The translations under genes were made by a program, and so were the position numbers. Source: Bacteroidota bacterium (GTDB lineage Bacteria > Bacteroidota > Ignavibacteria > Ignavibacteriales > Ignavibacteriaceae). From it: a stretch of DNA of 21,985 bases. Shown piece after piece: positions 7,337 to 15,923 of the stretch. The DNA lies in contig JAEYUD010000092.1 in NCBI GenBank assembly GCA_023433685.1, positions 1 to 21,985 of the forward strand, read 5' to 3'. Under the pieces are notes generated by a model. It searched no databases. It saw only the letters and a program-made list of their open reading frames with translations, and was not told where the DNA came from. Position 1 is the stretch's first letter; each line of letters starts with the position of its first letter.

Positions 7337-8794
7337 ATGATCTACCAGGATAAAAACATCAGTATGCTCCTGATAGAGGATGAAGATTTTGACGTTAGAA
7401 GGGTGAAAAACACAGTAGCCCCTTTTGCAGATAAAATGCACATTGCTCATTTTGTATCGAACGGCAAGGCCGCCCTCGATTATCTGGCTGGAAACAAGGA
7501 TACCATTGATCTTGTGATAATGGACTATCAGATATCGGGCGGACTGATGGGTGAAGATCTCATCAGGAAGATAAAAGAGATCGACCCCACGATCCAGATA
7601 ATTGTTATCACAAAGATGACCATCAATCTTTCAGATTATCATTTTGCCAACAAACTTATAAAAGCGGGTGCTTTCTGGTACTGCACGAAGTATCCCGGTG
7701 ATATTGATGACTATATCTACCAGCCGACAGATTTTATCCTGAGCATCTTTAACGCGCATGAAAAATCGATCCTTGAGCGGGAGAGGAGCAGGTCACTCCA
7801 GAAATTCAAGCGGAACGTTGAGGATATCCTCACACAGAAGAGGATAATTGGCGAGTCGCAGCTCATGCTGAGTCTGAAAGGTGACATCGACCGACTCGCG
7901 AAAAGCAACATCAACATCCTTATCAAGGGTGCTTCAGGCACGGGCAAGGAATTAGTGGCGCACAATATCCACTACAAAAGTGACCGCAGATATGAAAATT
8001 TTGTGGTTGTTAACTGCGGCAGTCTTCCCGAGCAATTGGTTGAAAGCGAGCTTTTTGGCTATGAAAAGGGTGCTTTTACCGGTGCCGACAAGAAGAAACC
8101 GGGTCTGTTCGAGATAGCCAACCACGGCACCATCTTCCTTGATGAAATAACCGAGCTCCCTCTTTCGGCTCAGGTGAAACTTCTCCGTGTGATCCAGGAG
8201 GGGGAAATAGAGAAGATCGGCAGAACTGAAACCGTGAAGGTTGATGTCAGGGTTATTGCCGCCACAAACCGGAACATCGAGCAGGAAGTGAAGGAGCGCC
8301 GGTTCAGGGAAGACCTTTACTACAGGCTGAACGTTTTGCCCGTTGTTGTACCCGATCTTAAAAAAAGGGGTGATGATATCCCCCTTCTCATTGAGCACTT
8401 TCTGCACAACATCGGTGTCGACATGGGAAAGGAGAAACCGGTGATACCGGCAGAGACCATGAAGGTGTTCACATCGTATGAATGGCCCGGAAACGTGAGG
8501 GAACTTAAGAATGTTGTTCAGAGGGTGCTTTTTCATTCCGATGCTTCCATCTCACCGGCTGAAGCCACGAGGGCGCTCGGGTTCACCATCGATATGGGGA
8601 ACAGCGATGACAATCTGAAAGATCTTTTCAATTCAGAGAACATCATGGATCTGAAAGACGCGGAGAAGATATTCCGCGAGCGCTATTTCTCATTTGTACG
8701 GATGCACAGTGTCTCCGACTCCGATGCCGCGAAGAAGATGGGGCTTGCCCCGCCAAACTATTACAGGATGATGAAGGAGCTTGGGTTGAAATAA
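7337..8794 (+). CDS. NtrC-family sigma-54-dependent response regulator
   Basis: A 485-residue cytoplasmic transcription activator. The ATG at 7337 follows GGAGAA by 6 bases; a frame open from 7289 would overlap the kinase gene and lacks this site. The receiver domain (about 8-140) has acidic residues E14/D15, phosphoacceptor D63 in LVIMDYQ, T93 and K118 in CTKYP. The AAA+ domain (170-400) has Walker A GASGTGKE (198-205), the sigma-54 contact loop GAFTGA (245-250), Walker B IFLDE (266-270), IAATNRN, and YEWPGNVREL (381-390). A Fis-type helix-turn-helix is at about 455-485 (SDAAKKMGLAPPNYYRMM). All parts needed for phosphorylation-controlled open-complex formation are present. Likely targets are the two promoters with paired TTATYA palindromes, one pair starting right after this gene's stop codon. 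Confidence 0.93.
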   Translation: MIYQDKNISMLLIEDEDFDVRRVKNTVAPFADKMHIAHFVSNGKAALDYLAGNKDTIDLVIMDYQISGGLMGEDLIRKIKEIDPTIQIIVITKMTINLSDYHFANKLIKAGAFWYCTKYPGDIDDYIYQPTDFILSIFNAHEKSILERERSRSLQKFKRNVEDILTQKRIIGESQLMLSLKGDIDRLAKSNINILIKGASGTGKELVAHNIHYKSDRRYENFVVVNCGSLPEQLVESELFGYEKGAFTGADKKKPGLFEIANHGTIFLDEITELPLSAQVKLLRVIQEGEIEKIGRTETVKVDVRVIAATNRNIEQEVKERRFREDLYYRLNVLPVVVPDLKKRGDDIPLLIEHFLHNIGVDMGKEKPVIPAETMKVFTSYEWPGNVRELKNVVQRVLFHSDASISPAEATRALGFTIDMGNSDDNLKDLFNSENIMDLKDAEKIFRERYFSFVRMHSVSDSDAAKKMGLAPPNYYRMMKELGLK

Positions 8795-8809
8795 TTATCA
8801 ATTCGATAA
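8795..8809. promoter_or_regulatory. Palindromic operator site B1
   Basis: TTATCAATTCGATAA starts immediately after the response regulator stop codon. One base departs from the perfect TTATCA-N3-TGATAA form. Its centre (8802) lies about 118 bp before the predicted transcription start of the sodium symporter gene and 22 bp from site B2. Confidence 0.65.
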
Positions 8810-8816
8810 AAAATTT

Positions 8817-8831
8817 TTATCAATATGATAA
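8817..8831. promoter_or_regulatory. Palindromic operator site B2
   Basis: TTATCAATATGATAA is a perfect copy of the TTATCA-N3-TGATAA pattern. The centre (8824) is about 96 bp upstream of the predicted start. With B1 it forms two sites on nearly the same helix face (22 bp, close to two turns), the usual design of NtrC-type upstream activator sequences. Confidence 0.7.
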
Positions 8832-8893
8832 TTTATACTACCCGGTTTCTCGTAAATGATAAAATAGAGTTGATTAATTGTAGTTTTAAGGGA

Positions 8894-8909
8894 TGGCATG
8901 ATTTGTGCA
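8894..8909 (+). promoter_or_regulatory. Sigma-54 (-24/-12) promoter of the sodium symporter and downstream locus
   Basis: TGGCATG-N4-GTGCA matches the consensus TGGCACG-N4-TTGCW at all but two specified bases. The invariant GG and GC are present with the exact spacing. Transcription is expected to start near 8920, leaving a leader of about 20 bases. The element lies in the 146-bp gap after the gene for a sigma-54 activator and downstream of the paired palindromes. Confidence 0.8.
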
Positions 8910-8940
8910 GGCTTGGAGTTTGCACAACTAAAAAAATGAG

Positions 8941-10569
8941 ATGCCTAATTCATTCACATATCTTGATGCCGTTGTAATAGTTCTCTACCTCATCGCGGTA
9001 CTGAGCATCGGCTTTTATTATTCCAGAAAGAATGATGAAAGCTATGGTGGATACTTCCTCGCGGGCAGAAATGCCGGGTGGGTCGCCATAGGCATCTCGA
9101 TCTTTGCCACTAATATCTCCAGCGAGCACTTCCTCGGTCTGGCAGGCGCGGGTTCAACCAGGGGACTCGCCGTGGGGCAGTTTGAATTGATGGCCATTTT
9201 TACTCTTATTTTCCTCGGATGGTTTCTGGCGCCGGTGTACTTTAAAACCGGGGTTTATACTGTACCCGAGTTTCTGGGGCTTAATTTCGACGTAAGAATG
9301 CGGAAAATGTTTGCCGCTTTCTCGATAGTCATCTACATTCTCACCAAAATACTCGTCTCACTCTTCGCTGCCGGTCTAATTTTTTACAGCATATTCGGCA
9401 TAAACATATACGCCACTTCCATACTGATAGTTCTCATCACCGGGCTTTACACGGTTATTGGTGGATCGCACGCCGTGATCCGCACTCAGGCCTTCCAGGG
9501 AGTGGTACTTATCGCGGGGGCGGTGATAATGTCGGTTTTGGGTTTCATAGCGGTTGGCGGGCTTGACGGTCTCTACTCCAGACTTCCCGCCGATTTTTTT
9601 ACAATGTTTAAACCGGCTACCGACCCCGATTATCCCTGGACGGGTATAGTGTTCGGCGCGCCGGTAATAGCCTTCTGGTATTGGTGCACTGATCAGTACA
9701 TGGTTCAGAGGGTGCTCGGTGCCAGATCGATTGACGATGCCCGCAAAGGTTCACTTCTTGCAGCTTCACTAAAAATACTCCCTATATTCATTCTCGTGCT
9801 TCCCGGACTCTATGCCGCCATTCTTTTCCCTGAATCAAAGGGAGATGGTGCCTATTCCGCCCTTTTGAACGGGAATATCATCCCGGTCGGTTTGAAGGGA
9901 CTTGTCATCGCGGGGCTTCTTGCTGCCATCATGTCCTCACTTTCCGGTGCATTTAACAGTATCGCGATACTTTTCACGAACGACTACTACAAATTAAAAT
10001 ATCCCAACACTTCCGAAAGGAAGCTCGTACTCGTTGGGAGGCTTGCCACCACCATCGCGGTGATCGCGGCAATTCTTATAGTCCCTTTGGTAAAGGTGAT
10101 AAGTTCGCAGTTGTATCTCTTTTTACAGAGCGCGCAGTCGTTCATTGCTCCCCCTATTACCGCTGTTTTTATTTTCGGACTCTTTTCGCGAAAAATGAGC
10201 ACGCGCACCGCGATGATCACACTCGCGGTCACTGAAACCGTGGGTATCGGCAGGCTTACGCTTGAGTTGCTTAAAGCCGGGGGGACAAGTTTACCGTCAG
10301 GTTTGGCGGCGGTGGCCGGCATCAATTTTCTCCATTTTTCAGTGGCGCTTTTCGCGCTTAGTGTCGTCATGATCGTTGCCCTGAATTTCAGGAACAGCAC
10401 TGAAAGCAATCCGTTCGCGCGTCAGTTCAGAGAGACTTTTTCAGAGAGCATGATTGAGATAAAGGGAAACTTCGCCTGCATGAGCAAGGTGGGGAAACTC
10501 AGCTCAAGTTTTGTTCTCTCTGCAATCATCCTTCTGATGATCATAGGGCTGTGGAGCATCTGGTCATGA
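8941..10569 (+). CDS. Sodium/sugar symporter, SSS family (SGLT-like)
   Basis: A 542-residue inner-membrane protein with about 14 hydrophobic segments, the usual size for the solute:sodium symporter family. Family marks are the unwound first helix region (ISIFATNISSEHFLGLAG), GQFELMA with a Glu where vSGLT has its sugar-binding Glu, GVYTVPEFLG, and FWYWCTDQYMVQRVLGA, which closely tracks the vSGLT segment around its sugar-binding Asn. MSSLSGAFNSIAILFTNDYY matches the helix supplying sodium-site serines. Position 62, following ISSE, is His where vSGLT has Gln, so selectivity may differ. Glucose or a related hexose is the likeliest substrate. The ATG at 8941 has only a weak ribosome site (ATGAG overlapping it). 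It is directly served by the sigma-54 promoter at 8894-8909 and probably heads the transcript of the genes that follow. Confidence 0.9.
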   Translation: MPNSFTYLDAVVIVLYLIAVLSIGFYYSRKNDESYGGYFLAGRNAGWVAIGISIFATNISSEHFLGLAGAGSTRGLAVGQFELMAIFTLIFLGWFLAPVYFKTGVYTVPEFLGLNFDVRMRKMFAAFSIVIYILTKILVSLFAAGLIFYSIFGINIYATSILIVLITGLYTVIGGSHAVIRTQAFQGVVLIAGAVIMSVLGFIAVGGLDGLYSRLPADFFTMFKPATDPDYPWTGIVFGAPVIAFWYWCTDQYMVQRVLGARSIDDARKGSLLAASLKILPIFILVLPGLYAAILFPESKGDGAYSALLNGNIIPVGLKGLVIAGLLAAIMSSLSGAFNSIAILFTNDYYKLKYPNTSERKLVLVGRLATTIAVIAAILIVPLVKVISSQLYLFLQSAQSFIAPPITAVFIFGLFSRKMSTRTAMITLAVTETVGIGRLTLELLKAGGTSLPSGLAAVAGINFLHFSVALFALSVVMIVALNFRNSTESNPFARQFRETFSESMIEIKGNFACMSKVGKLSSSFVLSAIILLMIIGLWSIWS

Positions 10570-10631
10570 CCAACTTTGATTTTTCAACCATAATTTCATT
10601 AATCAAAATCTCAACTTATTGAGGAATCAAC

Positions 10632-13118
10632 ATGAAAAGAATCGTACTGTCAATTCTTTTTCTGATCGGACTTTCAACGCAGGCATTGCCTCAGATCATT
10701 GAAAGTTTCGACTCCCAGATCGATCTCGATACGACCTATCAATGGTCGGTCGAAGGTCCAAACAGCCGTATGGATTACGTGCTTAACACCAGCGATGTTA
10801 AGGAAGGTACCGGATCGGCACAGATTAAATTCGTTATCGGCGCGGTTCACGAGTGGGGCAGCTACGGGCAGCTCATCAGAAGGCTTCCCGCGGGTCAGTA
10901 TTATGACTGGCAGGCAACAGACTCTCTCGCTCTCTGGATCAAGATTGTTACTCCTCCAACCATACCTACCAACATGGTTTTCAGGATACACATCGCGGAC
11001 AGGCCAACACCTGATGCACCGATCGAAGAGTGGGTATTTGAACATGCCACCATCCTTGACGCCCAAAGCGACTGGGTTGAGCTGAAAATACCGATTAAAA
11101 TACTCTGTACTGATGGCAGCCAGACTCCTGTTGACTCAGGTTTCGTTATCTTCCCGTCAGGATGGGGTGGCGGTCCTAACAATTTCTGGAACAACCAGGA
11201 ATTTGACTGGGACAAGATCATCGGTTACAACATCAGCGCCATCACATCGGGTTACACACCCGGTACAAATATTCCTGCCGACTCGCTCACAGTGAGGTTC
11301 GACGGTTTCAGAAGATTTGGTAACAGATCGGTTCCTGCTGTTGTTTTCAACGGTCTCCAGTTCATGGGAAATCTTGCCCCTTTCACATGGGGTCAGTCGA
11401 ACATGGAAGTGGTTCAAGGCGCGGGTCCTGTAACGAACAGCAACGCTGTTAAATGGATACAGGGTAACGAATGGGGTAACGGATGGACCGGTGCAGGTCT
11501 TAATGTAAGCCCTGTTTTCAACCTTGGAAGTTCATGGGTGGTTGACAGCATGAAGATCAAACTGAAATGCCCTCCCGGAACCGGTGCTCTCAGAGTTCAG
11601 GTTGAAGGCGGCGGCGGTAAAAAAGGTACTGTATTTACACCGGTTGCGGATGATCAGTGGCACAGTTACTCATTCCCGTTGAGAGAAATGGCATTCCAGG
11701 ATAACACAACTTTCTTCGACTCCACTAACGTTAACGTGGTTCAGATCATGGCAGAAGCTTCCGGTGTAGCCGGAACTGTTGTTTGGATCACCGACTGGTG
11801 GACAGGAAATCCTAAATTTGACGTGATCGCCCCCGCAGCGCCTTCAGGTGTTGCCGCCTTCGCGGGTACATATCAGAATGTTGTAACCTGGATCGACGTT
11901 CCCGGCGAAACAGGCGAGACATACGATATTTACTACTCAAAGAACCCGATCACCGATCTCACCGCTCCCGGTGTTGAAGTGGTTAAACTCGGTGTCGCGG
12001 AGAACTCCCAGCTTTTCGAGCACCTTCTTCTCGCTCCGAACACAAATCAGTCGACAACTTATTACTACGCGGTCACATGTAAAGATCTCGCGGGTAACAA
12101 GAGTATTTTAAGCCAGAACTCTTCGGCTGTTACCAACACTGCAAGAGGCAGGGCAACCATTTCCAAAGTGGCCCCCTCCAATTTCGCGGCTGATGGTAAC
12201 CTTGCGGAGTGGCAGAGCATCACACCGTTCAGAATGTTTCTTTCTGACGGTACAGGTTTTGTTGTTACAAACACAACCGTTACCAACGATGCCGACCTTT
12301 CTGCAAAAGCATGGGTCGCCATGGACAACCAGTATATGTATGTAGCGTTCGACGTTGATGATGATATCGTTGTGCCGAATGCCCAGGGTTCTTCTTATCT
12401 GAACGACTGCCCTGACCTTTATATCGGTCTCTACAACTGGCATGGAATGCCTCACACGGCATATCAGAGAGGTGCTCAGCCCGACTATCACTTCAGGTTC
12501 GCCTGGAACCGTATCCTTATCGACGGTTCAGCCGGAACTGACAGTCTCATCGGTAAAGGTCCCAATTATTACTGGGAAGAGAAATTCCCTTCAGGTTACA
12601 TCGTTGAAGCCAGGATCAGCCTTGCCGATCTCGCTCTTCACGGTAACGACCTTACATTCTCACCTGTTGAAGGTTACAGACTCCCGATCGACTTCGCTCT
12701 AAATGATGCCGACGCAACCCAGACCAGGGAAGGTATCATGACTTATTCTCCTTACAACGAAGACAAATCGTATCAGGATGTTTCAAGATGGCTTTACACC
12801 TGGATCGGCAACCTTTGGGAGCCAACAGATGTGAACGATCCTGAAATGACCCCCGACAAATTCGGTCTCAGCCAGAACTATCCCAATCCGTTCAATCCTT
12901 CAACTACAATTAAGTACGTGATAGAGAAACCGGGTTTTGTTACGCTGAAAGTTTACGACATGCTCGGAAGAGAAGTCGCTAATCTCGTTAACCAGGACCA
13001 GTCAGCGGGTGTTTACACCGTTAAGTTTGATGCCTCACAGCTCGCGAGTGGAATTTATTTCTACAAGCTCGAAAGTGGCTCGAACTCGTTAATCAACAAA
13101 ATGATGCTTGTTAAATAG
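10632..13118 (+). CDS. Secreted multidomain carbohydrate-binding protein with T9SS sorting domain
   Basis: An 828-residue exported protein with a signal peptide (1 to about 20, ending ALPQ). Two jelly-roll modules of galactose-binding type lie at about 22-235 and 245-395; both show ESF or F-x-G-like starts, many Trp, and long beta strands. An FN3-like module follows at about 398-505 (APSGVAAFAGTYQNVVTW). Residues 512-730 resemble a CBM9/DOMON-type module (NFAADGNLAEWQ, then MYVAFDVDDD). The tail (743-828) is a T9SS type A sorting domain with NYPNPFNPSTTIKY and a KMMLVK end. I see no catalytic module, so it probably captures glucan at the cell surface, a role SusD/SusE-like proteins play in classical Bacteroidetes loci. 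GAGG lies 8 bases before the ATG. The 62-bp gap after the symporter has no terminator. A strong hairpin follows the gene. Confidence 0.8.
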   Translation: MKRIVLSILFLIGLSTQALPQIIESFDSQIDLDTTYQWSVEGPNSRMDYVLNTSDVKEGTGSAQIKFVIGAVHEWGSYGQLIRRLPAGQYYDWQATDSLALWIKIVTPPTIPTNMVFRIHIADRPTPDAPIEEWVFEHATILDAQSDWVELKIPIKILCTDGSQTPVDSGFVIFPSGWGGGPNNFWNNQEFDWDKIIGYNISAITSGYTPGTNIPADSLTVRFDGFRRFGNRSVPAVVFNGLQFMGNLAPFTWGQSNMEVVQGAGPVTNSNAVKWIQGNEWGNGWTGAGLNVSPVFNLGSSWVVDSMKIKLKCPPGTGALRVQVEGGGGKKGTVFTPVADDQWHSYSFPLREMAFQDNTTFFDSTNVNVVQIMAEASGVAGTVVWITDWWTGNPKFDVIAPAAPSGVAAFAGTYQNVVTWIDVPGETGETYDIYYSKNPITDLTAPGVEVVKLGVAENSQLFEHLLLAPNTNQSTTYYYAVTCKDLAGNKSILSQNSSAVTNTARGRATISKVAPSNFAADGNLAEWQSITPFRMFLSDGTGFVVTNTTVTNDADLSAKAWVAMDNQYMYVAFDVDDDIVVPNAQGSSYLNDCPDLYIGLYNWHGMPHTAYQRGAQPDYHFRFAWNRILIDGSAGTDSLIGKGPNYYWEEKFPSGYIVEARISLADLALHGNDLTFSPVEGYRLPIDFALNDADATQTREGIMTYSPYNEDKSYQDVSRWLYTWIGNLWEPTDVNDPEMTPDKFGLSQNYPNPFNPSTTIKYVIEKPGFVTLKVYDMLGREVANLVNQDQSAGVYTVKFDASQLASGIYFYKLESGSNSLINKMMLVK

Positions 13119-13131
13119 CATATCTTCTTCA

Positions 13132-13166
13132 GGGCGCGGAACTAAAAATCCGCGCCCGTCTTTTTG
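13132..13166 (+). terminator. Intercistronic rho-independent terminator or attenuator
   Basis: A perfect 9-bp GC-rich stem (GGGCGCGGA / TCCGCGCCC, 13132-13140 with 13149-13157) closes an 8-base loop and is followed by GTCTTTTT. It lies 13 bases after the stop of the carbohydrate-binding gene. Only about 25 bases remain before the TonB receptor ATG, so there is no room for a new promoter and expression of the next gene needs readthrough. Confidence 0.85.
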
Positions 13167-13190
13167 ACAAGAAATTTATTGGACGATCCG

Positions 13191-15908
13191 ATGAGACAAA
13201 CCATCAACCATTTTTTTAGAAATTTCAAAGCGGCAGTGCTCCTGCTTGTCTTTATTTCCGGTACCACCCTCACATTTGGCGGTGTAACCGGAAAAATAGC
13301 GGGCCGCGTTATCGATGATAAGACCGGTGACCCCATAATCGGCGCCACGGTCATGATCGAAGGCACTTATCTTGGAGGTGTAGCCGATGCCGACGGGTAC
13401 TACGCCATCAACAATGTCCCACCGGGTACATACAGGCTCGTCTTCTCTGCCGTCGGTTATCAGAAAACCATTGTGGAAAAGATACTTGTAAAGATCGATC
13501 TTACGACACCCCTGGATGTAAAGCTTAAAAACGCGGGTATCACACTCGAGAAGGAAGTGGTGATCACCTCCGACAGACCATTGGTGCAGAAAGATCTTAC
13601 CTCAACTTCCGTGACCATCTCATCTGAAGACATCAAAATGATGCCGGTTGAGAACGTAAGTCAGATAGTCAACCTTCAGGCGGGCGTTATCGACGGTCAC
13701 TTCCGTGGCGGCAGATCGAATGACGTTGCCTACCTCATCGATGGTGTCGCGGTAACCGACCCCTTCAACGGCGGGTTCAACATCGAAGTTGAGAACACAT
13801 CCATCAGACAGATGGAAGTTATCACCGGTACATTCAATGCTGAATACGGGCAGGCACTCTCAGGAGTGGTGAATATTGTTACCGAGGGCGGTTCAAACAA
13901 ATTCAGAACCGACGTTTCAGGATACATAGGAAATTTTGTCACGGGCAATACATCGATCTTCAGAAATCTTGACAAAATCGACAGAATAGCCCAAAAGAAC
14001 ATTCAGCTTACGGTAAGCGGACCAGTAAGTCCCGTTCAGAACCTTTACTTCTTCCTTACCGGAAGATACTTTGACAACATCGGGCACCTTTACGGAAAAA
14101 GAGTTTACAACGTGACAGATGATGTGCCGTTCTACCCGAACCCGGCAGACAAGTCGTTCTGGATCCCCAGAAACACCGGCGACGGTGCTTATGTTTCAAT
14201 GAATCCTTACACGAAGTACTCTTTCAACGGAAAGCTTACCTACGCTCTCCCTTCCGTTGCAGTTACATACTCGATTTTCTGGGATAAAACACAGAGCAAG
14301 GGTTACGATCATGGTTTTTCATGGACACCCGACGGTGTTGTAACCAACTACGGCGAAGACTGGATTCAGAACCTCCAGTTCACCCATTATCTTTCACAGT
14401 CAACAAGCCAAACCCTTAAGTTCTCGGTAAATAACTATCACTTCTACGGTTACCTCTATGAAGACCCGTTCGATCCAAGATATGTTAGCCCCAGGCAGGG
14501 TATTGCCGTTTCAAACTACACTTTCCGTTCCGGTGGAAACCAGGGCGGCAGGTACGACAGAACCACACGCAGTTACGTTGGCCAATATGCCTTTACATCT
14601 CAAGTGAGCAAAGAGCACAAGATCGGCATCGGTTTCGAGGCGAGGCTTCATGATATCTACAATCATGGCTGGGACCTTGTAAACCTCACCGACGGTCAGA
14701 CCGATACACTTGGAAACGTTATTTTCACCCCCGGTTACCCCGCGGTTGGAACAATGTCTGATCAGGGTTCAAACATTGAATACTCGAGAAAACCAATTGA
14801 AATGTCGGCTTACATCCAGGACAAGATGGAGTACGACATCATGATCATCAATGCCGGTGTCAGGTTCGACTACTTCAACTCGAAGGGTCGCATGCCGGCT
14901 GACAAGCAGAATCCGACGCGTAACGCCAACTTCCCGGGAGCGGATCAGTGGGTTGATGCCGAAGCGAAGTGGCAGGTAAGCCCAAGGCTTGGTGCTTCAT
15001 TCCCGATCACCGACAGGGGTATCATCCGTTTCTCATACGGTCACTTCTTTAAGATACCCTCATTTGAGAATCTTTATCAGAACCCCGATTTTATCGTACG
15101 TCCGGGTAACAGCCTTAACACAGTAGTTGGCAACCCGGATCTGAACGCTGAAAAGAACGTTATTTATGAGATCGGTTTGCAGCAGGCACTGATGGCTGAC
15201 ATTTCTTTGAATATGTCACTCTACTACCGTGATATCCGTAACTGGCTCGGTATGGAGATCGTGAACACATACGAAGGCTTCAAATACGCCAGATTCATCA
15301 ACCGTGACTATGCCAATGTTCGCGGTCTTGTCATAGTTCTTGACAAGAGGTTCTCGAACTACTTCAGCGCGAAGCTCGACTACACGTATCAGATCGCTGA
15401 AGGCAATTCATCAGATCCTTACGCGGTATACAATAAAAACCAGACAAATCCGCCAATTGAAGAGTCGAAAACCGTTGTTCCCCTCAGCTGGGATCAGCGC
15501 CAGACCCTGAACCTCAGCCTCAATGTTGGTGTTCCGGGTGACTGGACAGTTGGCGCGATCTTCCAATACGGCTCAGGTATGCCGTATACAGAGGATCCCA
15601 AGATCTCGCGTGGTGTAAGATTTGAGAATGGTGGCATAAAACCATCATACTTCAATCTTGACCTCCGGATCGACAAGGTTTTCGAGATTGGCAATTTCAA
15701 TATCAGAACTTACTTAACCATCTACAACGCCCTTGATATCAGAAACGAGTTTGGTGTTTACGGTACTACCGGTAGAGCCAACTCTGATCTTAACACACAA
15801 TATGCCGGCGACATCATCGGTCTGAACACCATCGAAGAATATATCAACAATCCATCGATGTACTCGACCCCGAGAGAGATCAGGTTCGGTATCGGATTCG
15901 ATTTTTAA
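13191..15908 (+). CDS. TonB-dependent outer-membrane receptor with carboxypeptidase-regulatory-like N-terminal domain
   Basis: A 905-residue outer-membrane transporter. The ATG at 13191 has GGA 7 bases upstream. An in-frame TTG at 13164 would lie inside the terminator and is unlikely. After a signal sequence (to about residue 30) comes a CarboxypepD_reg-like beta domain (34-115: GKIAGRVIDDKTGDPIIGATV, DADGYYAINNVPPGTY). The plug (about 130-235) has the typical DVAYLIDGVAV and FNAEYGQALSGVVNIVT motifs. The remainder is a 22-strand-type barrel rich in Tyr/Phe and ending in IRFGIGFDF with the terminal aromatic. This is the SusC-like role: TonB-powered import of oligosaccharide or another large ligand. 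No SusD homologue follows. It lacks signatures I would need to assign it to the SusC/RagA subfamily, so the substrate is inferred from context. Confidence 0.88.
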   Translation: MRQTINHFFRNFKAAVLLLVFISGTTLTFGGVTGKIAGRVIDDKTGDPIIGATVMIEGTYLGGVADADGYYAINNVPPGTYRLVFSAVGYQKTIVEKILVKIDLTTPLDVKLKNAGITLEKEVVITSDRPLVQKDLTSTSVTISSEDIKMMPVENVSQIVNLQAGVIDGHFRGGRSNDVAYLIDGVAVTDPFNGGFNIEVENTSIRQMEVITGTFNAEYGQALSGVVNIVTEGGSNKFRTDVSGYIGNFVTGNTSIFRNLDKIDRIAQKNIQLTVSGPVSPVQNLYFFLTGRYFDNIGHLYGKRVYNVTDDVPFYPNPADKSFWIPRNTGDGAYVSMNPYTKYSFNGKLTYALPSVAVTYSIFWDKTQSKGYDHGFSWTPDGVVTNYGEDWIQNLQFTHYLSQSTSQTLKFSVNNYHFYGYLYEDPFDPRYVSPRQGIAVSNYTFRSGGNQGGRYDRTTRSYVGQYAFTSQVSKEHKIGIGFEARLHDIYNHGWDLVNLTDGQTDTLGNVIFTPGYPAVGTMSDQGSNIEYSRKPIEMSAYIQDKMEYDIMIINAGVRFDYFNSKGRMPADKQNPTRNANFPGADQWVDAEAKWQVSPRLGASFPITDRGIIRFSYGHFFKIPSFENLYQNPDFIVRPGNSLNTVVGNPDLNAEKNVIYEIGLQQALMADISLNMSLYYRDIRNWLGMEIVNTYEGFKYARFINRDYANVRGLVIVLDKRFSNYFSAKLDYTYQIAEGNSSDPYAVYNKNQTNPPIEESKTVVPLSWDQRQTLNLSLNVGVPGDWTVGAIFQYGSGMPYTEDPKISRGVRFENGGIKPSYFNLDLRIDKVFEIGNFNIRTYLTIYNALDIRNEFGVYGTTGRANSDLNTQYAGDIIGLNTIEEYINNPSMYSTPREIRFGIGFDF

Positions 15909-15923
15909 TTCCCGGAGAATAGA

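Noticed and set aside
7952..8536. Minus-strand open frame (194 codons) opposite the response regulator
   Set aside because: It covers Walker A through the PGNVREL region of the AAA+ domain on the other strand, so it is a shadow of a strongly conserved gene.
10575..10607. Inverted repeat TTTGATT / AATCAAA between the symporter and carbohydrate-binding genes
   Set aside because: The 7-bp AT-rich arms are separated by 19 bases, there is no T-run and no match to the TTATYA palindromes; chance in AT-rich sequence is likely.
13164..13190. TTG at 13164 as the start of the TonB receptor
   Set aside because: It lies within the T-run of the terminator and has no ribosome site; the ATG at 13191 has GGA at a good distance.
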